NCBI GenBank assembly: GCA_965203565.1
Contig: OZ241896.1
Location: 1,240,001 to 1,304,000 of the forward strand
Direction: 5' to 3'
DNA: 64,000 nucleotides
From: JAAXGX01 sp965203565
GTDB lineage: Bacteria > Acidobacteriota > Vicinamibacteria > Vicinamibacterales > UBA8438
Below, piece by piece: positions 55,001 through 63,761 of this stretch. The position numbers and the translations under genes were made by a program. The notes beneath the pieces are model-generated. The model ran no database searches and was not told the DNA's origin. It was given only the letters and a program-made list of their open reading frames with translations. Within the stretch, counting starts at the first letter, position 1; each line of letters starts with the position of its first letter.

Positions 55001-55025
55001 GGTGATGAAGGTGTTCCGGGTGTGA
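52005..55025 (+). CDS. Type III-like adenine-specific DNA methyltransferase (Mod)
   Basis: 1006 residues. DPPYG (motif IV, about 166) precedes DPTCGSGTTAYVAE (motif I, about 465), the beta-class order of type III Mod enzymes, predicting N6-adenine methylation. Conserved IQEKVHPKVLVDDLRRE precedes the catalytic domain. Residues about 255-447, between the motifs, are the target-recognition region and are encoded by DNA visibly poorer in GC (about 52766-53345) than the flanks. The C-terminal 400 residues are unassigned. Likely partner of the 37926 restriction gene. A GTGA overlap at 55022 may couple it to the TIR gene. Confidence 0.9.
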   Translation: MPRKPKQPTTVETLTHGAATRRNIPTAEFEPVLGPADQEPVRTAWARRNRDLDPQLVWRGKDLADWSDLVVPAPPLFIQEKVHPKVLVDDLRRETRARQAGAGGGDGQPDLFADFNGLPAGDARTEFYRHDANWSNRMILGDSLQVMASLAEREGLRGKVQCIYLDPPYGIRFNSNFQWSTTSRDVKDGKAEHISREPEQVKAFRDTWRDGIHSYLTYLRDRLTVARELLTESGSIFVQIGDENVHRVRALMDEVFGDENAVAIVTCRKTTGNTGQYLPAGSDTLLWYAKDTTRTKYRALFTKKTIGGEGGTGYTKVQLPNGERRGLTAGQLRETHLPDDWQVFTASNLTSQSIGREKGEGAASWFPVKYHGREHRPSLQLRWKTNHEGMDRLLKADRVCATSGGLLGYVRYFRDFPVQQLANIWADTIGQNQLGGDKLYVVQTALKMVQRCILMTTDPGDLVLDPTCGSGTTAYVAEQWGRRWITIDTSRVALALARARVMGARYPYYLLADSPEGQRKEAEITGAAPSEAPARSDVRQGFVYERVPHVTLKSIANNAEIDVIWERWQETLEPLRAGLNAALGRSWREWEIPRNAGEPWPSAAAAAWKRLEAAEAAADRAATLRAVNAALDRRYTLTDLPDGPRDPWPAAAAEAHRRWWEARIARQREIDASIAARADVEYLYDKPYDDRKKVRVAGPFTVESLSPHRLLALDERDELIDRVAEQAPAYGSAEDFAAMVLGHLATAGVQQARKADRIRFTALDPWPGSLICAEGRYVESEDDDGPERRAGILVGPEFGTVSRQDLVRAAREAGDAGFDVLIACAFNYAPHTTDFSRLGALPVLKARMNADLHMAGELKNTGKGNLFVVFGEPDVEILPADGDDPHGDPGAGDTPDAGRIQVRIAGVDVFHPNTGEVRSDGPDGIACWFIDTDYNDESFFVRHAYFLGANDPYKALRTTLKAEIDPDAWATLRSDTSRPFPRPASGRIAVKVINHLGDEVMKVFRV

Positions 55026-55054
55026 GGGAAACACGCAAGAGAGAACTGCACCGC

Positions 55055-56586
55055 ATGGGCGTCAGACACATTTTTGTTTCCCACGCCGGCCCCGACGCAA
55101 GCATCGCATCCGAGCTGGCGACGCACCTTCGCAATGCGGGCCATGACCCACGGGTCGACACCAAGGATCTCTCTCTTGGCGACAACGTCATCGAGTTCAT
55201 CAACGACGGAATCGAGAACGCCGCCGCGGTCATCATTCTATTCTCTGAACACACTCCTTCCGCCACGTGGCAGAAACTCGAAGTCGATGCCGCCGTCTGG
55301 AAGGAGGCCGCCGGCGATGGCGGCAGGTGTATTGTCGTGCGTCTTGACGATACGCCGATACCGCCGATACTTGGACCCAAGGTCTACGGGCGGCTGGAGC
55401 CGGACGACCGGAATTCCTTCAAGAAACTGGTGGAGGAAGTCTGCGCGGTGCTGTTCACCGGCCCGACTGCATTTTCCGTGGTTTCGCAAGCGTTCACGCC
55501 CGACTCGACGAATCCCTTTCGGCATCTTCGAGCGGAGTTCTTCGAGGACCAGCCGGCGCTGCATGCCAAAACCTTCGCGCCGCCGGAAGCCCTCAAGGTC
55601 GGAGCGCTCGAGGACATGAAGCCCTGCATACTCGAAGGGTCCCGGGGCACCGGGAAATCGATGCTCCTGCTGTCCTTGCGCGCCCGCAACTTTCTGCAGC
55701 GGAATCCGCCCGAGCGCAAGAAACCCCAACGCTTCGGATTTTATCTGAAGCTCACGCGCGGGGCGATATGCAACGCGGGGACCCGGCTCGAAGCAGAACG
55801 CCTGGAACCGGCCGTCGAGGCTATCCTCACGGACGTCGCTGAACAGGAACTGGTGTTGCAAATGACGGAGAGCCTGTTCTCCGAACTGGAGTATTGCGCC
55901 AAGAACGACCTCGTCGCTTGCGATAGGAACGTCGAGCGGGGTCTCTGCGAATCGGCGAACGGACTGCTTTTCGAATCCACGGACGGCAACGTGGTCTCCT
56001 TCGAAGATCTGCAAGCCGAGCTTTCGAACGTGCACAAGCGATTGGCCGAGTTCATCCGGCGCAGGTTCATTTACCAGGAAGCGGTCTCCGTTCCGACGGC
56101 GACGTTCGATCGGGAGCAATTGAAGCGCGTCGCGCGTCTGGCGCGTCGCGCCGTTCCGGCGCTCGAATCGTCGACGTTCGTCGTCCTGCTCGACGAATAC
56201 GAGAATCTGTTCCCGTACCAGCAGCGGATAGTCAACGACCTGCTCAAGTTCGGTCCGCCGCATTTCTCGATCAAGATCGCCAGGAAATTCGCCGGCGGAG
56301 ACACCCCGGGAACGACGACGGGACAGGAACTGCAGGAGATTCACGACTACACGAGAGTGCCACTGGTCTACAACCTGGAAGACCACGCCGAGAAGACGGC
56401 ATATCGCAAGCTTCTGGGGCGCATGGTCGAGAACATGGTCAGGCGTGACGACGACAGCGTGGTCGACGTGGACGAATTGCTTCCCGGTTTCGACGATCCG
56501 GAAGTTGATCAGTCGTCGTGCCTCACGGAGGTCGCCAGGCTCAGCAAGCTCACGCCCGAAGATTTCGAGAATCTGCCGGACGAAAA
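55055..56586 (+). pseudogene. TIR-AAA ATPase, 5' part (interrupted by ISL3 element)
   Basis: About 510 codons before the insertion; the frame then runs 31 nt into the element and stops at 56617. Residues 1-130 are a TIR domain (HIFVSHAGPD, then SATWQKLEVDAAVW with the candidate NADase glutamate). The ATPase has Walker A GSRGTGKS (about 195-202) and Walker B VVLLDEYENL (about 379), close to the ORC/CDC6-like ATPases of defence loci. Removing the element and one target copy restores a 757-residue frame. GTG 55022 is an alternative start overlapping the methyltransferase stop. Confidence 0.88.
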
Positions 56587-58229
56587 GGCTCTCCTGAAAC
56601 GCGTGTGGGTAAATTGAGCGGTGGTCGCCGGGTCGAGGCGTGGCGTCGACAGCCCGGGCGACCTCGGGGCAGGTCGCGGCGGAGTAGCTGCGGGCCGGCC
56701 GGCGTGTCAACGCGCTTCGCGCGTCCTCCGCTGCGCTCCGGCCCTTCGGGTGACACCCCGTCCGTCCCTCCGCTCAGACAGCAGTTATGGGCCTTGCGGC
56801 CCGGCCTGGACGGGGCGTCCCGACCGTCCACGCCCCTGCGGCCGGCGCGGGCCGTTGGCGTCGGTCGGCCGGCCGGGGTCGGGATGTGGTCGGCGCGGCG
56901 TGCGTCGCCGTGCTCGGCCGAAGCGGTTGCAAACGCACGGGGCTTCCTGGTCTCATGGGTGTGCACGACCACGACCCGCGAGGAGGAGCGCCCCATGCGT
57001 CTGACTACAGTACTACGGCGGCTGTTGGGTGTCACGCAGATGTACGTCCAGGCGGTGGAGCTTCCCGCCGACGGGCCGTTGACGGTGTCGGTGTCGCCGT
57101 CGTGGCGGCGTTCCCGGTGCGGCGCGTGCGGGCAGCGGGCGCCGCGGTATGACCGGCAGCCGGTTCGCACGTGGCGGCATCTGTCGTGGGGCCGGATGCC
57201 GGCGTGTCTGCGGTATGCGCCGTGGCGGGTGTCGTGCCCGCGGTGCGGGGTGAAGGTGGAGCGGGTACCGTGGGCAAGCGGGGCCAGCGCGTTCACGTCG
57301 GGGTTCGAGGAGTTGGCGGCGTATCTGTCGCAGGTGACGGACCGCACGGCGGTGAGCCGCCTGCTGGGGATCTCGTGGGTGACGGTGGGCCGCATCGTGG
57401 AACGGGTCGTGGCTCGACGGCTGGACCGGGGGCGGTTCGCGCATCTGCGGCGGATCGGCATTGACGAGTTCAGCTATCGGAAACGTCACCGCTATCTGAC
57501 GATCGTGGTGGATCATGACGAGCGCCGTGTGGTCTGGGCGGGGAAGGGGCGCAGCGCGGAAACGTTGGGGGCTTTCTTCGAGCAGTTGGGGCCGGCCGGA
57601 TGCGCGCGGATCGCGTTGGTGACGGCGGACTTGGCGTCGAGCTGGCGGAAGGCGTTGCGGGAGTGGGTTCCGCACGCGCGGGTGGTGTTCGACCGGTTTC
57701 ACGTCGAACGGCTGGCCGCCGATGCGGTGGACGCGGTGCGCCGCGCGGAGCAGCGTCGTCCGGACCTCGAGCAGGCGAAGGCGCTGCGGGGGACGCGCTA
57801 CGCGTTGCTGAAGCACCCGGCGCGGCTGAAGCCCGGCGAGGCCCGGCGTCTGGAGAGGCTGCGTCGTGCGAACCGGGCGCTGGACCGGGCCTACGAACTG
57901 AAGGAGTACCTGGCGACGATTCTGGGTCAAGCGCCGCCCGAAGAGGCGCCGGCGCTGCTCGATGAGTGGCTGGAGTGGGCTGCACGGTCCCGCTTGGCGC
58001 CGTTCGTGAAACTGGGGCGCACGATTCGCAAACACGCGGAAGGCATCCTGGCCTATCTCGACACCCGGATGACGAACGGACCGGTGGAGGGCATCAACAA
58101 CAAGCTGCGGGTGATTGCGCGGCGCGCATACGGATTCCACTCTCCCGGTGCGCTCATCTCGATGCTGTTCCTCTGCTGCGGAGGCATCGAACTGGCGCCA
58201 CCCCTACCCACACGCATTTGAGGAGATTC
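56587..58229. mobile_element. ISL3-family insertion sequence, 1643 bp
   Basis: Terminal inverted repeats 56587-56611 (begins GGCTCTCCTGAAAC) and 58205-58229 match at 21 of 25 positions. The 8-bp sequence GACGAAAA flanks both sides (56579-56586 and 58230-58237), the target duplication size of ISL3 elements, and the interrupted reading frame resumes exactly after it. The 383 nt before the transposase gene hold no other gene, only GC-rich palindromic stretches and a GGAGGAG ribosome site. Low decay suggests a recent insertion. Confidence 0.93.
56995..58221 (+). CDS. ISL3-family transposase
   Basis: 408 residues. N-terminal zinc-finger pairs (CGACGQR, CPRCGVKVERVPW), then the DDE catalytic core with IGIDEFSYRKRHRYLTIVVD, VVFDRFHV, and the C-terminal NGPVEGINNKLRVIARRAYGF block diagnostic of ISL3. 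ATG 56995 follows GAGGAGG. Appears intact. Confidence 0.95.
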   Translation: MRLTTVLRRLLGVTQMYVQAVELPADGPLTVSVSPSWRRSRCGACGQRAPRYDRQPVRTWRHLSWGRMPACLRYAPWRVSCPRCGVKVERVPWASGASAFTSGFEELAAYLSQVTDRTAVSRLLGISWVTVGRIVERVVARRLDRGRFAHLRRIGIDEFSYRKRHRYLTIVVDHDERRVVWAGKGRSAETLGAFFEQLGPAGCARIALVTADLASSWRKALREWVPHARVVFDRFHVERLAADAVDAVRRAEQRRPDLEQAKALRGTRYALLKHPARLKPGEARRLERLRRANRALDRAYELKEYLATILGQAPPEEAPALLDEWLEWAARSRLAPFVKLGRTIRKHAEGILAYLDTRMTNGPVEGINNKLRVIARRAYGFHSPGALISMLFLCCGGIELAPPLPTRI

Positions 58230-58979
58230 GACGAAAAGCGGCGGGAGAGGAAGACTTATTATGGCCAGGCCGCGCTCTATAGAGTCCTTCTCGGAAGACC
58301 AGGGCGCCATCGGGAGAAGCGGTTTGCGGGGTTCAACGAGCTCGCTTTTCTGGGGTCCGGGATAATCCGCTACTTCCAGGAGTTCCTGAGCGTGGGCCAC
58401 CATCTCACTTTCGGCGCCGATCCGCCGTCAAAGGAGAGGCTCGTCATTCCTCCCGACCGACAGTCGGAGGCGGTCCACGTCGTTTCTCGGTACAACCTCA
58501 CGACGCTCAGCCGCAACGTCGAGCGGCACGGCGAAGAACTGAAGTATTTTCTGCTGGACCTTGGCGATTGTCTTCGGCACAAGCTGCTCAAGCACACGAG
58601 CGAGCCGGAGGCGGCGCGCTTGACGATAGCGGACCCGGAAATGCTGGAGAACGAATCGATGTCGGCGTTGAAACGCGTCCTTGCGGTCGGCGAACGGGAA
58701 GGCGTGTTTCAGACCAAGGAAGGGCTGCCGGCGTTCAAGCCGAAACACGGCTCCGATCCGCAACCGACCGAATTCAACATCTGTCGGGTCTACGCTCCCG
58801 TCCTGCAGATCAGCCCGCGTCTCCGCTGGAGAACGACAGTCCGGTGCGCCGACTTGCAGGGCCTGCTCCAACCCGGCACGAGGGAGCACGCGATGCGCCG
58901 ATTGAAGAGGGCGGTGGAGAATTCCAAAGGCGATACACAACGGGATCGTCCCTTGTTCCAGATAGGAGAAAACGAATGA
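58230..58979 (+). pseudogene. TIR-AAA ATPase, 3' part after the ISL3 insertion
   Basis: Starts with the second target copy (GAC GAA AAG), continues in the same frame as the 5' part: KRRERKTYYGQAALYRVLLG, then a mostly helical 240-residue C-terminal domain (ELAFLGSGIIRYFQEFL, FQTKEGLPAFKPKHGSDPQP). It ends overlapping the next gene by 4 nt (ATGA), so the intact gene was in an operon with it. No independent start codon or ribosome site is evident. Confidence 0.88.
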
Positions 58980-59926
58980 GGCGGCCACTGACGACCGGGC
59001 GCCTGCCGGACGGGGCGGTGTTCGTCACTTGTTCCAGCCATGAGGATCGATGCAAGGGGCTTCTGACCCGCGCGCAGGGCTGGTCATCGGGTGAAGTCGT
59101 CCTGTTTCACTACGACGACTACAATCCCGTGCGCGAAAAGAACCATCGACAGATGGAGTCCGCATTTAGAAAGCTCCACGCCCGGTTGACGGTTCTTCAG
59201 TTCACGGAAGCCGACGCTGTCACGAGCCTTCGCGAGAACATGGCGGAGCTTCGCCGGATCGTGGAGCAGTCCGCCGGCCGGGCCGTCGTCATCGATATAT
59301 CCGTCTTCACGAAGCGGCACCTGCTGATGATGCTGCGATGGCTCGACGACCGCGGACTGTGGGATGATCTGCACGTCGTGTACAGCGAACCGGGCGACTA
59401 TCTGGTTTCCGAGTACGTTCCGCTTTCATTCGGACTCGCCTCCTTTCAACAGGCTCCCGGCTTTTCCGCCTGCCCGGATCTCAGCCGCCCTGTGCACTTG
59501 ATGATGTTCCTGGGATACGAGGGAGATCGAGCGACGGCCGTCCATGAACAGGTTCAACCGATGCGGACGACCCTGGCGATTCCGCATCCGCCGTACAGGC
59601 CGGATTGGACCGGAAGGACGGAACGACTCAACCGTGATCTTCTGACCCTGGTCGGCGAACAGGAAGTTCGCAGGATTGACGCGCTGGACCCGGACGCGGC
59701 GAGCGCGACTCTCGCGAACGTTTTCGGATCGTCGGGGAGGAATGATTTCGCGCGGATCATCTGTCCACTTGGCACGAAGCCGCAGATCTTAGGCATCTAC
59801 GATTACGTCAGGAAGGCGGACGACCCGCCGGCGATCGTCTACGCGGGACCGCTTCGGCACAACCACGCGTTCTTCTCCACGGGAATCGGTCCGACCTGGG
59901 TGCTCAAGACGGCTGGCGACAAATGA
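58976..59926 (+). CDS. Uncharacterised protein in TIR-ATPase operon
   Basis: 316 residues; no family recognised. It begins MRRPLTTGRLPDGAVFVTCS. Alternating hydrophobic strands and helices suggest a Rossmann-like fold: VVLFHYDDYNP, RAVVIDISVFTKRHLLMML, LHVVYSEPGDY, and LMMFLGYEGDRA. Near the end, RIICPLGTKPQILGIYDY and HNHAFFSTGIGPTWVL look conserved. No catalytic set or zinc site stands out. ATGA overlaps on both sides tie it to the TIR-ATPase and the methyltransferase. It could be a sensor or an adaptor; that is inference. Confidence 0.7.
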   Translation: MRRPLTTGRLPDGAVFVTCSSHEDRCKGLLTRAQGWSSGEVVLFHYDDYNPVREKNHRQMESAFRKLHARLTVLQFTEADAVTSLRENMAELRRIVEQSAGRAVVIDISVFTKRHLLMMLRWLDDRGLWDDLHVVYSEPGDYLVSEYVPLSFGLASFQQAPGFSACPDLSRPVHLMMFLGYEGDRATAVHEQVQPMRTTLAIPHPPYRPDWTGRTERLNRDLLTLVGEQEVRRIDALDPDAASATLANVFGSSGRNDFARIICPLGTKPQILGIYDYVRKADDPPAIVYAGPLRHNHAFFSTGIGPTWVLKTAGDK

Positions 59927-61119
59927 GACTGGCCACGAGACTGGACCGCTACCCGGGCAAGATGGTGTCCCGGCTGGCGGATCGACTGATCCAGCGATAC
60001 GCGGCCGAGGCGGATTCCGTGCTCGATCCGTTTTGCGGATCGGGCGCGATCGTCGTCGCGGCCAACCGAGCCGGGCTTCGGGCTTCAGGCGTTGATTTGA
60101 ACCCGATCTCGGAGTTGTTCTATCGCGTGAAGGTCCAGGGATTCAACTCGGCTCGCGCCAGGGAGCTTGGCGAGGCGTGGGTCGCCGAGGCGCAACGCCC
60201 GATCGAACCGTTGCCGGTTGACTGGAGCGGCAAGAATTACTGGTTCACGCCAGGCGCCCTCAACAAATTCGAGCGTTTGAGAGCGGCCAGCAGGAACGTT
60301 CCTCTCCGGGGCTCCCCGGAATGCTGGCCCGTTCTTCTCAGTTACGCTCTCGCGGTCCGGCTGTGCTCCAGGGCCGATCAGCGAAGTCCGAAGCCGTTCA
60401 TCTCGCAGCAAGCGCGACGTTCGAGAGCGGGGCGGCATTTCGATCCTTATGGAGTCATGCTGAAGCTGCTGGAGGAGCTTTCGACGCTCTATGAGGGAGA
60501 TCGCGGAGCGAGCGTCGGGTCCCGCTTCGCTTGCGCCGACGTTTGCGATCCGCGGCGAAGCCTCAGAAGCCTGGGCAGACACTCGCACGTCATAACGTCT
60601 CCGCCGTACGTCAACGCGCAGGATTATTTTCGGAACTTCAAGCTCGAGCTGCATCTGCTGGAAGGCGTACTGCCGTTCAAAGTGAAAGACGTGAAGGAAC
60701 GATTCGTGGGTCGAGAACGAGGTCGGTTGCTGGAAGGGGTGCCTCGGGAATCGATCGAGAGGGATTTCACGTTGGCGCCGGCGTTGAGGAGCTTGAAGGC
60801 GCGGAATCCTCGGTTGTGCGCCGTCGTTCATCGGTATTTCCACGACATGAACACTGCGTTCGACACGATAAGGAATATGCTGAACGACAATGCGCGTCTG
60901 GTGGTTGTGTGCGGAGACAACCTGGTTGGAGGAGTGAGAGTTTGCACGTGGAGCGTTCTGCATGCGATTATCGAAAACAAGGGTTTCGTGCTGTTCGATA
61001 GATTCAGCGATCCCATTCGGGACAGAATGCTGGCTCCGAAGAGGTTGGGTCATAGGGGGTTGATAAAGGAAGAAGTAATATCCGCCTATCGGATAAGCCG
61101 CGTCCCGGAGGCGGCGTGA
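59923..61119 (+). CDS. DNA methyltransferase (SPPY-type amino-methyltransferase)
   Basis: 398 residues. Motif I DPFCGSGAIVVAA (about 34-46) precedes motif IV TSPPYVNAQDYF (about 226), an order found in alpha/gamma classes; SPPY is most common in N4-cytosine enzymes but is not proof. Between them lies a 180-residue recognition-like region. Residues after 300 (RLVVVCGDNLVGG) complete the fold. No endonuclease is next to it. It overlaps the preceding gene by 4 nt. Codon use is less GC-rich than the core genome, suggesting transfer. Confidence 0.85.
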   Translation: MRLATRLDRYPGKMVSRLADRLIQRYAAEADSVLDPFCGSGAIVVAANRAGLRASGVDLNPISELFYRVKVQGFNSARARELGEAWVAEAQRPIEPLPVDWSGKNYWFTPGALNKFERLRAASRNVPLRGSPECWPVLLSYALAVRLCSRADQRSPKPFISQQARRSRAGRHFDPYGVMLKLLEELSTLYEGDRGASVGSRFACADVCDPRRSLRSLGRHSHVITSPPYVNAQDYFRNFKLELHLLEGVLPFKVKDVKERFVGRERGRLLEGVPRESIERDFTLAPALRSLKARNPRLCAVVHRYFHDMNTAFDTIRNMLNDNARLVVVCGDNLVGGVRVCTWSVLHAIIENKGFVLFDRFSDPIRDRMLAPKRLGHRGLIKEEVISAYRISRVPEAA

Positions 61120-61140
61120 AACTCCGGGTGTGAGAGGCGC

Positions 61141-61641
61141 ATGGCGTCATCAGCAAGACCTCGCGTCTATGTCGAAACCAGCATCGTCAGCTACCTGACG
61201 GCGCAGCCGGCGCGCGACGTCGTGATTGCGGGCCGGCAACAAAGCACCCGCTACTGGTGGGAGACCGTCCCCAAGCGGTTCGACCTCGTGATTTCCGAAC
61301 TGGTTCGGGAGGAAGCGGCCGTCGGCGATCACGATGCATCCCGCGCCCGGCTTGCCGCCCTCGCGCCGCTGACGACGCTCGCGGCGCCGACGGAAGCACT
61401 GGAGCTGGCGCGGCGTCTGGTGCATGCCGGGGCCGTTCCTGAACGGGCGGCGCAAGACGCGGCGCACATCGCCATCGCCGCGGTCCACGGCGTGGAGTTT
61501 CTCGTGACGTGGAACTTCCGTCACATTGCGAATGCGATGTCCAGGCCGCGGATCGAATCGGTCTGTCGTGGAGCAGGCATCGATCCCCCGGTGCTGTGCA
61601 CGCCCGAAGCACTTGTGGACGTGGAGGATGATGATCGTTGA
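61141..61641 (+). CDS. PIN-domain protein, VapC-like toxin
   Basis: 166 residues. The N-terminus VYVETSIVSYL replaces the usual D-T-N with E-T-S, a variant common in one PIN subfamily; later acids are in ISELVREEA and AAQDAAHIAIAAVHG, and the C-terminal VTWNFRHIAN is typical. Overlaps the next small gene by 14 nt. Toxin first, antitoxin second. Confidence 0.82.
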   Translation: MASSARPRVYVETSIVSYLTAQPARDVVIAGRQQSTRYWWETVPKRFDLVISELVREEAAVGDHDASRARLAALAPLTTLAAPTEALELARRLVHAGAVPERAAQDAAHIAIAAVHGVEFLVTWNFRHIANAMSRPRIESVCRGAGIDPPVLCTPEALVDVEDDDR

Positions 61642-61846
61642 TCCTGTCGTGGCGGAAGTACGGGCGGTACGAGACCGGCTGGCGGCGCGGTTCGATTATG
61701 ACCTCGAAGCCATCTTCAGGCACGTCAAAGCCGTGGAGGCGAAGTCGGGCCGGAGCTACGTGCAGTGCCCGCCTCGCGCGCTGGCGTCCCGCGAGGACGA
61801 CGCCGGAGAGCGTGGCGCACGAACCGAACGGCCACCGTGCGACTGA
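61628..61846 (+). CDS. Candidate antitoxin of the PIN protein
   Basis: 72 residues, ATG 61628 overlapping the PIN gene. Sequence VDPVVAEVRAVRDRLAARFDYDLEAIFRHVK resembles the small helical antitoxins that accompany this PIN subfamily. The C-terminus is charged. No DNA-binding motif seen. Confidence 0.6.
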   Translation: MMIVDPVVAEVRAVRDRLAARFDYDLEAIFRHVKAVEAKSGRSYVQCPPRALASREDDAGERGARTERPPCD

Positions 61847-61915
61847 ACGTCGGGCATCGGGCGGCGGGAGCCGGAAGACACGGGGAAGTCCGCTGACGCC
61901 GCCAGCCTGCTCCGG

Positions 61916-62010
61916 GTGGAGCGGCGCAAGGAGGCCCTGGTCGACGCGTGGTTTCGGAAGAACCGGAGCGCTGATCTGGGCGAATGGATCGCGGAGGCGT
62001 TCCGCCAGCG
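61916..62010 (+). pseudogene. ABC-three-component-like gene, 5' fragment before IS3 element
   Basis: Frame reads VERRKEALVDAWFRKNRSAD then LGEWIAEAFRQR up to the element. GTG 61916 is the only start after the antitoxin TGA. The frame resumes after the IS3 element at 63762. The region 61847-61915 before it holds no recognisable gene. Confidence 0.55.
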
Positions 62011-62076
62011 TGAGGTGGTCCCGCATTTTTGGACAATCCGTTAAGGTGTATTCCAGAGCCTTGTGGAGGCGCTGGG

Positions 62077-62364
62077 ATGACGACGAGACGCCGGCGGCGG
62101 TTCACGGCGGAGTTCAAGAAGCGGGTGGCGCTCGCAGCGTTGCGGGGCGACCGCACGGTGCAGCAGATCGCGGCCCGGCACGAGGTGCATCCGAATCAGG
62201 TGAGCCTCTGGAAGCGCCAGGCGGTCGACGGGTTGGGGGAGATCTTCGCCGACCGCAGGTCGTCCCGGCAGTCGGAGCACGCGACGACGATTCGGGATCT
62301 GCACGCGAAGATCGGCGAGTTGACGGTGGAGCGGGATTTTTTTCTGCGCGGGTTCCCACGCTGA
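62077..62364 (+). CDS. IS3-family OrfA (HTH and leucine-zipper protein)
   Basis: 95 residues. Starts MTTRRRRRFTAEFKKRVALA, HTH region RTVQQIAARHEVHPNQVSLWKRQ, then a coiled coil (IRDLHAKIGELTVERDFFL). The T7 run at 62337-62343 near its end is a probable -1 frameshift site into OrfB. Confidence 0.93.
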   Translation: MTTRRRRRFTAEFKKRVALAALRGDRTVQQIAARHEVHPNQVSLWKRQAVDGLGEIFADRRSSRQSEHATTIRDLHAKIGELTVERDFFLRGFPR

Positions 62365-63197
62365 GCCGCGCCGCGCGTCTGGAGCTGCTCGACCGCGCCG
62401 GCGCGTTGAGCGTCAGCCGCCAATGCGCCTTGTTGCGGATCAGCCGCTCGTCGGTGTACTACCGGCCGCGGGGGGCAAGCGCGGAGCATCTGGCGTTGAT
62501 GCGCCGCATGGACGCGCTGTCGCTGCGGCATCCGTTCTACGGCAGCCGGCAGATGACGCGCCACCTGCGGCGCGAGGGCAGGGCGGTCGGGCGTCGTCGG
62601 GTGCGGCGCCTGATGCGCCGGATGGGGCTGGAGGCGCTCTACCGCCAGCCGCGCACGAGCCGGCCGCATCCGGACCATGCCGTCTATCCGTACCTGCTCG
62701 GCGGCCTGACGATCGACCGCCCGAACCAAGTCTGGTGCGCGGACATCACCTATATTCCGCTGGCAGCCGGCTTCCTGTATCTGGTCGCCGTCATGGACTG
62801 GGCGAGCCGGCACGTGCTGGCATGGCGGTTGTCGAACACGCTGGACGTCGACTTCTGCCTCGAGGCGCTGGAGGCGGCGCTTCGGACCGCTACGCCGGGC
62901 ATCTTCAACACGGACCAGGGGGCGCAGTTCACGAGCGCGGCGTTCACCGGGCGGGTGCTCGCGGCCGGTGCGCGGTGCTCGATGGACGGCCGGGGGCGGT
63001 GTCTGGACAACGTCTTCATCGAGCGGCTGTGGCGGTCGCTGAAGTACGAAGCGGTGTATCTTCACGAGTTGCGCGACGGGTTCGCAGCCGAGCGGGTGAT
63101 TGCGGAGTGGATGCGGTTCTACAGCCACGTGCGTCCGCACTCGGCGTTGGGCGGACGCACGCCGGCCGAAGTGTATGGCGCGGAGCGGGCGGCGTGA
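62077..63197 (+). CDS. IS3-family transposase OrfAB (by -1 frameshift)
   Basis: OrfB lies in the -1 frame relative to OrfA and has no strong start codon; slippage at T7 (62337-62343) would yield about 373 residues. OrfB carries an HTH_21 segment (HPFYGSRQMTRHLRREG) and the rve integrase core with DDE residues: VWCADITYIP (D), FNTDQGAQFTS (D), and NVFIERLWRSLKYEAVY (E). The frame looks intact. Confidence 0.92.
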
Positions 63198-63761
63198 CCT
63201 GCCGAACAGCGAGACAGGGAGCTGCGGGCGTCGGCTGCCGGGCGCCTGTCTTGCCGGCGGCGGGGTTCGAACGGCCGTTGCCGTGCAGGGTGTTGCGGCT
63301 CGCGTCCCGGGCTGGCGCTGCCGGTGCGACGCGCAGACGAACGCGGACCTGCCGTGCCGTGGAACTTCCCTCGGCGCCGCGGGTCGTGGCTGCGGCCCCG
63401 GCCGGATCGGAGGGCGCAGCGTATCACCGCCGGGCGCTGTGGACCTGCCCGGCCTGTGGACGCCCGGTCCGCAACGGGCTGCATCCGCAGAGCGGGGACA
63501 CGGGCGCCCACAGTCCGTTGGAAATCTCGCGGGCGACCGCGGGCGATCGGGCCGGCGCCGAGGCCGCGAGATTCCCACAGTTCCACAGCGCTTCATTGTG
63601 GATTTACTCCCACGGAAAACCACGGCATGATCTGAACCCGAAAGCGTCAATCTGTCCGCAGAATCGGGGCAACCTCAGACGAAGAACACGAGGGCATGAT
63701 TCGCAACCGGAATACACCTTAATGAAGCCCTCGAATTGTCCAAACAACCGGGACCACCTCA
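63198..63761. other. Non-coding right part of the IS3 element
   Basis: 564 nt with no convincing gene. It has a 10-bp perfect inverted pair AATCTCGCGG (63523-63532) / CCGCGAGATT (63564-63573) and, at about 63640-63685, a degenerate second version of the terminal repeat (CTGTCCGCAGAATCGGGGCA), suggesting a decayed inner end or captured sequence. A CPACGRPV-like stretch in one frame is not enough to call a gene. Confidence 0.6.

Larger units (their letters stand above)
62011..63761. mobile_element. IS3-family insertion sequence, 1751 bp
   Basis: Ends are related inverted repeats starting TGAGGTGGTCCCG and continuing with TTTGGACAAT and TTAAGGTGTATTCC on both sides, with an 11-nt length difference inside. 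Both sides are flanked by the identical 14-bp GCGTTCCGCCAGCG (61997-62010 and 63762-63775), much longer than the usual 3-5-bp IS3 duplication. It contains orfA/orfB and a long non-coding right part. Confidence 0.88.

Noticed and set aside
56701..56994. Open frame from 56518 read through the left part of the ISL3 element into the transposase
   Set aside because: It begins inside the interrupted ATPase in another frame; transposase homology and the ribosome site begin at 56995.
63198..63640. Open frames in the right part of the IS3 element, one with a CPACGRPV stretch
   Set aside because: Several overlapping frames of similar length, no start signal and no family match; treated as non-coding.
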